Below are positions 1 through 6,078 of a DNA stretch of 7,263 bases, piece by piece (the stretch's first letter is position 1; each line of letters begins with the position of its first letter). This DNA is from Dehalococcoidales bacterium (GTDB lineage: Bacteria > Chloroflexota > Dehalococcoidia > Dehalococcoidales > Fen-1064), in NCBI GenBank assembly GCA_028713395.1, contig JAQTOJ010000100.1, positions 1 through 7,263 on the forward strand, written 5' to 3'. The position numbers and the translations under genes were made by a program. The notes beneath the pieces are model-generated. The model worked only from the letters and a program-made list of their open reading frames with translations. It was not told the origin of the DNA and ran no database searches.

Positions 1-48
1 TTGAGAGGAAGCACGGGTGGCTAAGTTAAAATAAAGTGAGGTAAGCAC
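1..48 (+). promoter_or_regulatory. Leader of rny with ribosome binding site; possible end of an upstream gene
   Basis: This edge segment holds a Shine-Dalgarno-like GAGG (38-41) seven bases before the rny ATG. Two reading frames open at the left edge and close with stops here: one ends at 22-24 (tail LRGSTGG) and one at 27-29 (tail ERKHGWLS). Either could be the last codons of an upstream gene of the same operon, but eight residues are too few to identify a family. No promoter is visible, so rny may be transcribed from further upstream. Confidence 0.4.
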
Positions 49-1590
49 ATGCCGGATTCAATGATCATCATACTATATATCTCCATTTTCATTATTGGTG
101 CGGTGCTCGGCGGCGCCGTGATATTCTTCTTCCGCCGGATGTCCGTGAACCGTTTGTTAAAAGTAGCCCAGAGAAGAGCCACCAGGGTAGGGATTGAAGC
201 TAAAGAAGAAGCCAAAGCGACCACCGACCAGGCGAAACTGGAAGCCGATAAGATCCGCAATAACGCAGAAAACGAATACCGCGAACGCCGCAACGAGATT
301 CAGCGACAGGAAAACAGACTGCTTTCCAAGACGGAAAATCTGGAAAGGAAACTGGAAGGCGTGGTGCAGCGCGAACGGGCGTTGACCAACAAAGAAAAGC
401 AATTGGAAACCCTGCGTTTGCAGATTGAAGATGCCAAGAACCGCGAATTGAAGCAACTGGAAATAATTGCAGCAATGTCCGCCACCGAAGCTAAAGAGAT
501 CCTCTTACAAAGAGTTGAAGGTGAAATGAAGGAAGAGGGTTCCCGCCGCCTGCGCGAATGGGAAGCCAAGCTGAAAGAACAGGCCGACCAGAAAGCCCAG
601 GATATTTTGGCGCAGGTCATTCAGCGCTCCGCTTCCGAGGTCACTTCGGAGACGACGGTGGTCAGCGTACCCCTGCCCAGTGATGAAATGAAAGGCCGCC
701 TCATCGGGCGTGAAGGGCGCAACATCCGCGCTTTGGAGCAGGCGACCGGAGTCGACCTGATCGTGGATGATACCCCGGAAGCCGTGACCCTTTCCAGCTT
801 CGACCCGGTACGCCGCGAAATCGCCCGTGTAGCTTTGACGAAACTGATTCTGGACGGCAGAATCCACCCCGCCCGTATTGAAGAAGTGGTGAAGAAAGCG
901 GAAGAAGAAGTGGATGCCGATATTCAAACCGCCGGCGAACAGGCGGCGATTCAAGTTGGTATTCAGGGTTTAAGACCGGAAATCATAAAACTGATGGGGC
1001 GGTTGAAGTACCGCACCAGCTACGGTCAGAGCGTACTGGCTCACAGCATAGAAGTGGCATATATGGCGGGCATGATCGCCTTTGAGTTGGGCGCGAATGT
1101 GACAATCGCTAAAAAAGCCGGGCTGCTGCACGACATTGGCAAAGCCGTCGATCGCGAGGTGGAAGGCACGCACGCCTCCATCGGCGCCGACCTGGTGAAG
1201 CAGTGGGAGAAATCCCCGGAAGTGGTCATGGGCATCAGCGAGCACCATTTGGAAACATCCAACACCAGCCTGTGGGGCTTTATCGTGGCCGCCGCGGATG
1301 CGATCAGCAGCGCGCGCCCGGGCGCCCGCCGCGAATCATTGGAAAACTACCTGAAACGCCTTAAGGCGCTGGAAGATATTGCCAACAGTTTCAAGGGCGT
1401 GGACAAGTCCTTCGCCATCCAGGCAGGGCGTGAAATACGCATTCTGGTGAAACCGGAAGAAGTTGACGACCTGGGCGCCATGAGATTAGCCCGGGACATC
1501 GTCAAGAAAATTGAAGAGGGGATGGAATATCCCGGACAGATCAGGGTAACGGTTTTGAGAGAAACCCGTGCCGTGGACTACGCAAAATAA
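49..1590 (+). CDS. rny: Ribonuclease Y
   Basis: Membrane-anchored endoribonuclease that starts bulk mRNA decay in bacteria lacking RNase E; it cuts single-stranded RNA at the inner face of the membrane. The 513 residues are close to the family's usual length (about 520) and show the full architecture. There is an N-terminal membrane helix (about 5-28) and a long charged coiled coil rich in E, K, R and Q (about 35-195). A KH RNA-binding domain follows, with the GRLIGREGRN loop at 216-225. The HD metal-dependent domain has H332, the H361-D362 pair in LLHDIGK, H375, H399-H400 and D417. The ATG at 49 is chosen because GAGG lies seven bases upstream; the ATG at 61 would shorten the membrane segment and has no comparable site. 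It is the first gene of a plus-strand run with ymdB, a PHP phosphoesterase and plsY. No catalytic residue appears to be missing. Identification is very secure. Confidence 0.97.
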   Translation: MPDSMIIILYISIFIIGAVLGGAVIFFFRRMSVNRLLKVAQRRATRVGIEAKEEAKATTDQAKLEADKIRNNAENEYRERRNEIQRQENRLLSKTENLERKLEGVVQRERALTNKEKQLETLRLQIEDAKNRELKQLEIIAAMSATEAKEILLQRVEGEMKEEGSRRLREWEAKLKEQADQKAQDILAQVIQRSASEVTSETTVVSVPLPSDEMKGRLIGREGRNIRALEQATGVDLIVDDTPEAVTLSSFDPVRREIARVALTKLILDGRIHPARIEEVVKKAEEEVDADIQTAGEQAAIQVGIQGLRPEIIKLMGRLKYRTSYGQSVLAHSIEVAYMAGMIAFELGANVTIAKKAGLLHDIGKAVDREVEGTHASIGADLVKQWEKSPEVVMGISEHHLETSNTSLWGFIVAAADAISSARPGARRESLENYLKRLKALEDIANSFKGVDKSFAIQAGREIRILVKPEEVDDLGAMRLARDIVKKIEEGMEYPGQIRVTVLRETRAVDYAK

Positions 1591-1627
1591 TCAAATAAAA
1601 GCTGAGAGCTAAAAGGCTGTAGGCTGT
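1591..1627 (+). repeat. Tandem 7-bp duplication next to the ymdB start
   Basis: The short rny-ymdB spacer contains AGGCTGT twice in direct tandem (1614-1620 and 1621-1627), ending directly at the ymdB ATG. It also contains AGCT-GAG-AGCT (1600-1610), a small inverted repeat. No strong Shine-Dalgarno sequence is present: AAAAGG ends 11 bases and TAGG ends 4 bases before the ATG, both off the usual spacing. The duplication may therefore have displaced or weakened the ribosome binding site. Confidence 0.5.
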
Positions 1628-2395
1628 ATGAGAATACTGGCCATTGGAGATGTAATCGGCAAACCGGGCAGGCAAGCGCTGACCCGGTTATTGCCGTTAA
1701 TCAAAGAAGAGCACGGGGTAGATTTCACCATCGTCAACGCGGAAAACTCCGCCGGAGGGATTGGCGTCACGCCGGAAACCGCCACGGATCTGTGGAACGC
1801 CGGAGCCGATGTACTGACGACCGGCAACCACGTGTGGGCTTACAAAGAAATACTGCCGGTGCTGGATGGCAACTCGGCCATTATCCGGCCTTACAACTAT
1901 CCACCCGGTGTGAGCGGCCGGGGATACCTGATCAAAGACGGTGTCATGGTGGTTAATCTTATCGGGCGGACATTCATGACCAATTACGATTGTCCTTTCC
2001 GCAGCATGGATGCGCTGCTGGAGCAGGTGAAGGAAAGACCGCCGGTAATTATCGTGGATTTTCACGCGGAAGCCACCTCCGAGAAGAATGCCCTGGGCCG
2101 ATACCTGGACGGGCGGGTGAGCGCGGTGCTGGGGACACATACCCACGTAGGCACGATCGATACCGGTGTGCTCAATGGCGGCACGGCCTATGTCACGGAT
2201 ATAGGCATGACCGGGCCGATGGATTCGGTGATCGGGGACGACCCCGAAAATGTGATCAAACGCTTTCTCACCATCCTGCCGTACCGGCTTTCCGCCGGTA
2301 AAGGCAGGGTAGTCTTTAATGCGGTTTTAGTGGACGTGGATGAAAGCAGCGGCAAAGCCAGGCGCATCGAACGAATACAAAGAGAGACGGAATAG
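1628..2395 (+). CDS. ymdB: YmdB-family metallophosphoesterase (TIGR00282)
   Basis: Calcineurin-like dinuclear-metal phosphoesterase. The Bacillus subtilis member hydrolyses 2',3'-cyclic nucleotides and affects biofilm and motility decisions; the exact substrate here is unknown. The 255 residues match the family length. Metal and active-site residues are all visible: D8 in GDVIGKPGR, E39-N40 in NAENSAGG, N67-H68 in TTGNH, H146 in DFHAE, and H171 and H173 in GTHTHVGT, followed by the family-typical TDIGMTGP stretch. The start is set by the conserved N-terminus MRILAIGDVIG, although the ribosome binding site is poor. It follows rny by 37 bp, the same neighbour order as rny-ymdB in B. subtilis, and its TAG stop shares one base with the GTG start of the next gene, which suggests translational coupling. 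Family assignment is secure; the physiological role is inferred from homologues. Confidence 0.93.
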   Translation: MRILAIGDVIGKPGRQALTRLLPLIKEEHGVDFTIVNAENSAGGIGVTPETATDLWNAGADVLTTGNHVWAYKEILPVLDGNSAIIRPYNYPPGVSGRGYLIKDGVMVVNLIGRTFMTNYDCPFRSMDALLEQVKERPPVIIVDFHAEATSEKNALGRYLDGRVSAVLGTHTHVGTIDTGVLNGGTAYVTDIGMTGPMDSVIGDDPENVIKRFLTILPYRLSAGKGRVVFNAVLVDVDESSGKARRIERIQRETE

Positions 2396-3258
2396 TGCCG
2401 AAGATAGACTTGCATATACATACAAATGCATCCGATGGCAAGTACAGCCCGGCGGAGATCGTGAGGAAAGCCGCGGGACTGGGGCTGGAGGCAATTGCCA
2501 TATCCGACCACGATACGGTCAACGGCATCAAGCCGGCGTTGGAAGCGGCGCAAGAGTTCCCGAAACTCAACCTGATCCCGGCGGTGGAATTGAGCACGGA
2601 TGTGCCGAGCGGGGAAATACATGTGCTGGGTTATTACATCGACTACACGAACGAGGAATTTGAAGCCAACCTGAGCAACATGCGCAGTTCACGGTTGGAC
2701 CGGGCGCACAAAATCATTGCCAAACTAGCGGAATTGGGCATGAAAATCGATTACGACCGCGTGCAACAGATTGCGGGCACCGGCACACTGGGGAGACCGC
2801 ACATTGCGCAGGCGTTAATGGAAAAAGGGTATATACAGGATTTCAAAGAGGCGTTCAGTAAATACATAGGGCACGGGGGACCGGCCTACGTGGAGCGGGA
2901 TAAGTTAACACCGGTGGAAGCGGTGCAGCTGATAGGGCACACGGGCGGGCTGCCGGTTTTGGCGCATCCGCTGACCGCGGGCAATGTGGAAAATATCATT
3001 CTGGAATTGAAACCGGCGGGACTGGTGGGCATGGAAGTATATTATGCGGCTTACGCTTTTGAAGAAGTAAGCCCGCTACTGGGGTTAGCCTACAAGCACG
3101 GCTTGATCGCCACCGGCGGCACGGATTACCACGGCATCGACAGCAATTCCGAAATGATGATGGGCGGGGTGGACGTGCCCCCCAGAGCGGTGGAACAGCT
3201 CACCAGATTAGCCCAGGAGCGGGGCTTAAAAATCCCGGGGAAAATCCGCAAGGAGTAA
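2395..3258 (+). CDS. PHP-domain phosphoesterase (YciV / RNase AM / 3',5'-nucleoside bisphosphate phosphatase type)
   Basis: A PHP-superfamily metal-dependent phosphoesterase of 287 residues, close to E. coli YciV (RNase AM). Family members remove the 3'-phosphate of 3',5'-nucleoside bisphosphates such as pAp and can degrade short RNA from the 5' end. Trinuclear-metal ligands are visible: H7 and H9 in DLHIHTN, D14, H39 in SDHDT, E65 in PAVELS, H76 in GEIHVLGY, H191 in LAHP, and D244 and H246 in GTDYHG. The insert domain between about residues 95 and 170 contains the GRPHIA motif typical of the group. The start is a GTG whose first base is the last base of the ymdB stop, and the conserved motif begins at residue 4, so no upstream start is possible. 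The position after rny and ymdB supports a role in RNA or nucleotide turnover, possibly clearing pAp or RNA fragments. PHP proteins are diverse, so the substrate is inferred. Confidence 0.88.
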   Translation: MPKIDLHIHTNASDGKYSPAEIVRKAAGLGLEAIAISDHDTVNGIKPALEAAQEFPKLNLIPAVELSTDVPSGEIHVLGYYIDYTNEEFEANLSNMRSSRLDRAHKIIAKLAELGMKIDYDRVQQIAGTGTLGRPHIAQALMEKGYIQDFKEAFSKYIGHGGPAYVERDKLTPVEAVQLIGHTGGLPVLAHPLTAGNVENIILELKPAGLVGMEVYYAAYAFEEVSPLLGLAYKHGLIATGGTDYHGIDSNSEMMMGGVDVPPRAVEQLTRLAQERGLKIPGKIRKE

Positions 3259-3260
3259 AA

Positions 3261-3944
3261 ATGTTTTGGCAATTCGTGGTGCTCACCATCGGCGCGTATC
3301 TTTTGGGGGCGGTGCCCGCCGCGTATCTGGCGGTGAAATGGACACGCGGCGTGGATATACGCAAGATAGGCACCGGCAAGGTGGGGGCATCGAACGTATT
3401 TAGCGCCGGCCCCAAGTGGGCAGTGATTCCCGTGGCCATTTTCGATATCGGCAAGGGGGCGCTGGTGGTCTGGATAGCCAAGGTGGCGGGCTTGAATGGC
3501 TGGGAACAGGTAGCGGTTGGCTTTGGGGCGATTATAGGGCATAACTGGCCGATCTACCTGGGTTTCAAAAGCGGGGGACGCGGGGTTTTTGCTTCGCTGG
3601 GGGTGATATTCGCGCTTTCCTGGCAGGTGGGGTTGTTCGCTTTGATTTTCCCTTATCTGTTCGCGCCGATCAAGCAGGTGGCGTTGGGGGTATTCATTGC
3701 CTATTTATTGCTGGCGCCGGTCTACTGGCTGGAGAGTCAGCTAACCCATGATAGCGTGCGCAATCCCATTGTGTTTGTGTTGATCGCCATTGCGATTCTG
3801 GGCATCAGCCGCAGGTTGATTGCGCACCGCAATGAGATCAGCAAGAAATCACCCTGGCGGGTAGTGATCATGAATCGTCTTTTGTTCGATAGGGATATCC
3901 GCGACCGGAAGGTGTGGATCAGCAACGGCAACGGGGCGCATTGA
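3261..3944 (+). CDS. plsY: Glycerol-3-phosphate acyltransferase PlsY, variant motifs
   Basis: Polytopic membrane enzyme that moves an acyl group from acyl-phosphate to sn-glycerol-3-phosphate, the first step of phosphatidate synthesis. The 227 residues carry several hydrophobic helices (about 4-25, 53-75, 83-100, 109-135, 137-155, 168-185). Family signatures are present but altered: motif 1 reads DIRKIGTGKVGASN (32-45), against the usual GSGN-x-GATN, so the usual Asn is Lys40. Motif 2 reads GHNWP (93-97), then FKSGGRGVFAS (102-112) instead of FKGGKGVAT, with extra residues and Lys to Arg. Motif 3 is HRNEI (189-193). A basic C-terminal tail of about 30 residues (KKSPWRVVIMNRLLFDRDI and onward) goes beyond the roughly 205-213 residues of well-known PlsY proteins. 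A strong AAGGAG (3250-3255) sits five bases before the ATG and overlaps the end of the PHP gene, so the two are surely co-transcribed. Family certain; full activity likely but not proven. Confidence 0.88.
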   Translation: MFWQFVVLTIGAYLLGAVPAAYLAVKWTRGVDIRKIGTGKVGASNVFSAGPKWAVIPVAIFDIGKGALVVWIAKVAGLNGWEQVAVGFGAIIGHNWPIYLGFKSGGRGVFASLGVIFALSWQVGLFALIFPYLFAPIKQVALGVFIAYLLLAPVYWLESQLTHDSVRNPIVFVLIAIAILGISRRLIAHRNEISKKSPWRVVIMNRLLFDRDIRDRKVWISNGNGAH

Positions 3945-3964
3945 TAATAGCTGCCGTTAATTTT
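3924..3964 (+). terminator. Weak candidate intrinsic terminator after plsY
   Basis: AACGGCA (3924-3930) and TGCCGTT (3952-3958) form a perfect 7-bp stem followed by AATTTT (3959-3964) on the plus strand. The loop is long (21 bases), the stem starts inside the last plsY codons and ends at the stop codon of the convergent gene, and the T-run is only four bases, so termination would be modest. Only 12 bp separate the two convergent stop codons, leaving no room for a separate terminator. Confidence 0.3.
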
Positions 3965-5042
3965 CCGCCCAGACCCACTTCCGCGCGATGAGGAATCTAA
4001 CGATAAAGACGAGCAAAATAGCCAGGGCGGCGGCGGGCACGGGCGGTATTTTCCCGAATCTGACGAATGCCCAGAGCGCGAGCATATCCAACAATAGCGT
4101 GGCGCCCGCCATGACAAAATAACGCAACCCGCCCAGTTTCTTTTCCGTCCAACCTTTGAACGTCCAGTATTTATTCAGCAGGTAGTTGAAGATGATGGCG
4201 ACCAGCGAGGAGAGGAAAAACGGCAGCAGGTAATATTCCGTGCCCAAAAAGCTGCCTTTGACGGTAAACCAGGGCGCCGGCGGCCATTTGATCAACGCAT
4301 TCAATATCAGGATATTGACGATAAACCCCAGACCGCCGACGATCATAAAGTTCAGTATTTGATATTTTGCCAGGTATAAATTTACCAGTTGCTGCACATA
4401 TTGCCAGATAATTTTACGGGAGAGTTTGGAAGCGCCCCTGGCGCGGGGGGAAAAGGTGTAGGGCACTTCGGTCATGGTTTTGTATTTACCGCGGACGGCA
4501 ATTTCCAGCCCGATTTTCCAGCCGACGGGACTCAATGTGGTGACATCCAGCGCCGCCCGGCGGAAACCGAACAAACCGCTGACTCTATCTTTTACTTTAG
4601 GCAGCAGCGGGAGGGCCAAAAGATTGGCGACGAAGGAGACGATTTTGCGGCCGAGAGTCCAGTCTCCGGGGCTGCCGCCCTGGGCATAGCGCGAACCCAT
4701 GACGAAATCAGTGGTTTGCAGGGCGGCGAACAGGGGCGTCAAGACCGCCGGCGGGTGCTGTAAATCTGCATCCATGACGATGACGAATTCAGAATCGCTT
4801 TGCTTGATGCCGTCCACGACGGCGGAAGCCAGACCGCGTTTGTCTTTACGCACCATGACCCTTACCGGGTATTTGGCGGCCAATTTATTGATTTCATCGG
4901 CGGTGCCGTCCCGGCTGTTATCGTCGACGAACAAAATTTCGTAATCCACTTTTGCGAGCGCCGCCGCGACTCTTTCGACAAGCAGCGAGACGTTTTCTTT
5001 TTCATTGTAGGTAGGCACGATGACCGCCAGGGTTTTTTTCAT
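3957..5042 (-). CDS. GT2 polyprenyl-phosphate glycosyltransferase fused to a GtrA membrane domain
   Basis: A 361-residue two-domain protein. Residues 1-225 form a GT-A fold glycosyltransferase of the dolichol-phosphate mannose synthase class: VIVPTYNEKENV (7-18), FVDDNSRDGT (38-47), the metal-binding MDADLQHPP (D91, D93), MGSRY (115-119), SGLFGFRR (155-162) and FSPRARGASKLS (197-208). Residues about 229-358 form a GtrA domain with four hydrophobic helices (KYQILNFMIVGGLGF at 226-240, NYLLNKYWTF at 286-295, RYFVMAGA at 307-314, RFLIARKWVW at 349-358). The likely reaction is transfer of a hexose from a nucleotide sugar to undecaprenyl phosphate, and the GtrA part may help flip or anchor the lipid-linked sugar; the sugar cannot be told from sequence. 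The ATG at 5042 is preferred over one at 5093 because GAGGA (5049-5053) lies six bases upstream, the family motif begins at residue 7, and the longer form would cover the candidate promoter. It is convergent with plsY and divergent from the DUF212 gene. Confidence 0.92.
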   Translation of the reverse strand: MKKTLAVIVPTYNEKENVSLLVERVAAALAKVDYEILFVDDNSRDGTADEINKLAAKYPVRVMVRKDKRGLASAVVDGIKQSDSEFVIVMDADLQHPPAVLTPLFAALQTTDFVMGSRYAQGGSPGDWTLGRKIVSFVANLLALPLLPKVKDRVSGLFGFRRAALDVTTLSPVGWKIGLEIAVRGKYKTMTEVPYTFSPRARGASKLSRKIIWQYVQQLVNLYLAKYQILNFMIVGGLGFIVNILILNALIKWPPAPWFTVKGSFLGTEYYLLPFFLSSLVAIIFNYLLNKYWTFKGWTEKKLGGLRYFVMAGATLLLDMLALWAFVRFGKIPPVPAAALAILLVFIVRFLIARKWVWAEN

Positions 5043-5073
5043 ATCATTTCCTCGTGCGTGTTTTGTTTCAAAT

Positions 5074-5082
5074 ATAATACCA
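5074..5082 (-). promoter_or_regulatory. Candidate extended -10 promoter for the glycosyltransferase
   Basis: Read on the minus strand, TGG-TATTAT (5082 down to 5074) matches an extended -10 element (TGn followed by a TATAAT-like hexamer). It would start transcription near 5067, about 25 bases before the ATG at 5042. No convincing -35 box is seen at 17 bp, which is acceptable for extended -10 promoters. Confidence 0.4.
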
Positions 5083-5103
5083 CATTCAGGCAAGGGATTG
5101 AGC

Positions 5104-5133
5104 TTGACATTACGCGCCGGTGAAGCTTAACAT
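5104..5133 (+). promoter_or_regulatory. Candidate sigma-70 promoter for the DUF212 gene
   Basis: TTGACA (5104-5109) is a perfect -35 hexamer; 18 bases later TAACAT (5128-5133) matches the -10 consensus at four of six positions. Transcription would begin near 5140, which leaves a leader of about 43 bases before the ATG at 5183 and excludes the in-frame ATG at 5120 as the main start. Confidence 0.45.
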
Positions 5134-5182
5134 AATCTTAAGGATATATTTTGTCCGTGAACAAAGAAAGGGAATCCCGCCA

Positions 5183-5641
5183 ATGATCTTAGATTTATTT
5201 CGCAATTATGTTTTGATTATACCGGCGTGCACCTGGATTGTGGCGCAATTGACCAAAATGGTCATTGCGCTGATCAAGGGGGACGGGCTGGATTTGAGCT
5301 ATATGCTGAGCAGCGGCGGCATGCCCAGCGCGCATTCGGCGGTGGTGAGCGCGCTGGCGACGGCGATCGCCATGAAGGAAGGGCTGGGGTCAACATCGTT
5401 CGGGATTGCAGTGATACTGGCGCTGATCGTGATGTACGATTCCGCGGGGGTGCGGCAAGCCGTAGGGCAGCAATCGATGGTGGTGAACCGCATCGTCAGC
5501 GAGTTGAAAAAACACCAGCCTTTGATAACACTGGAGGCCGATCTGCGCGAACTGGTAGGGCATACGCCTTTTCAGGTGATCGTGGGGGCGGCGATGGGCG
5601 TGGCGATAGCCTGGACATGGCTGATAATTGCGGGCGTCTAG
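5183..5641 (+). CDS. Divergent PAP2-like integral membrane protein (YuiD / DUF212)
   Basis: A small membrane protein of 152 residues from the ATG at 5183, matching the usual 150-160 of the YuiD/DUF212 family, which is distantly related to PAP2 phosphatases. Visible signatures are the SSGGMPSAHSA motif (43-53, with H51), the YDSAGVRQAVGQQ block (85-97) and ELVGHTPFQVIVGAAMG (123-139, with H127). Hydrophobic helices lie near 9-31, 53-66, 72-87 and 131-151. The paired PSxH and GH motifs resemble the PAP2 catalytic core, so dephosphorylation of a lipid phosphate or pyrophosphate is plausible, but no function is established for the family as far as I know. An in-frame ATG at 5120 would add 21 residues unlike the family and lies upstream of the predicted transcription start; AAGGG (5168-5172) precedes the chosen start by 10 bases. 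It is divergent from the GT2-GtrA gene, and its stop overlaps that of the convergent GNAT gene. Confidence 0.85.
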   Translation: MILDLFRNYVLIIPACTWIVAQLTKMVIALIKGDGLDLSYMLSSGGMPSAHSAVVSALATAIAMKEGLGSTSFGIAVILALIVMYDSAGVRQAVGQQSMVVNRIVSELKKHQPLITLEADLRELVGHTPFQVIVGAAMGVAIAWTWLIIAGV

Positions 5642-6078
5642 TCGTCCCTGATCAAGCGTTTACCGTAACTCACCACATGATCGTCCGTGTAGCCGATCTT
5701 TTCGTAAAATTTCATCGCTTCGAAGTTATCCGCGCGCACCTGTAGATTGATCTTGGGGCAACCCAGGGAAAGAAGTTTATCCGCGATGACGTTCATGATC
5801 TGTTTGCCGAGGCCTCTTTTGCGGTAAGCGGGATCGACCGCCAGGTAATTGACCCAGCCGCGATGTCCTTCGTAGCCGCCGATGACGCTGGCGACGATTA
5901 TACCTTCAATAACGCCGACCAGGAAGAGTTCAGGGTTGACGGTAAGCTTGCGGGCAATATCACGCTGCGGATTATTCCAGGGGCGCAGGAGGTTGCTTTT
6001 CTGCCAGAGAGCGATGACTTCAGTCTGGTCAGATGCGGCATATGGGCGGATGGTGAAACCGGGTGTCGTTTTATTCAT
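5638..6078 (-). CDS. ypeA: GNAT-family acetyltransferase, YpeA type
   Basis: A single-domain GCN5-related N-acetyltransferase of 146 residues that uses acetyl-CoA to acetylate an unknown amine, protein or small molecule. It follows the E. coli YpeA pattern closely: LWQKSNLLRPWNNP (24-37) near the N-terminus, ELFLVGV (50-56), GGYEGHRGWVNYLAV (67-81), the acetyl-CoA pyrophosphate-binding loop RKRGLG (86-91), GCPKINLQVRADN, FYEKIGYTDDHVVSYGKRL and a short acidic end. The ATG at 6078 has a clear GGAGG (6088-6092) nine bases upstream. The acyl-CoA synthetase lies upstream on the same strand, 180 bp away, with a repeat-bearing gap between, so co-transcription is possible but not shown. Its TAG stop shares the CTAG at 5638-5641 with the stop of the convergent DUF212 gene. 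The family is secure and the substrate unknown; no protein-acetylation regulatory domain is attached. Confidence 0.92.
   Translation of the reverse strand: MNKTTPGFTIRPYAASDQTEVIALWQKSNLLRPWNNPQRDIARKLTVNPELFLVGVIEGIIVASVIGGYEGHRGWVNYLAVDPAYRKRGLGKQIMNVIADKLLSLGCPKINLQVRADNFEAMKFYEKIGYTDDHVVSYGKRLIRDD

Noticed and set aside
505..954. A 149-codon minus-strand open frame inside rny
   Set aside because: It is a shadow of the rny KH-domain coding region; its composition reflects the reverse complement of a charged coiled coil and no ribosome binding site or family motif is visible.
1697..2146. A 149-codon minus-strand open frame inside ymdB
   Set aside because: It overlaps a gene with all family motifs in the other frame and shows no recognisable domain of its own.
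5043..5093. Longer N-terminus for the glycosyltransferase (ATG at 5093)
   Set aside because: The 17 extra residues are unlike the family, the inner ATG at 5042 has a well-placed GAGGA, and the longer form would read through the candidate promoter.
5120..5182. Longer N-terminus for the DUF212 protein (ATG at 5120)
   Set aside because: It adds residues not expected in the family and would begin between the -35 and -10 boxes, before the predicted transcription start.
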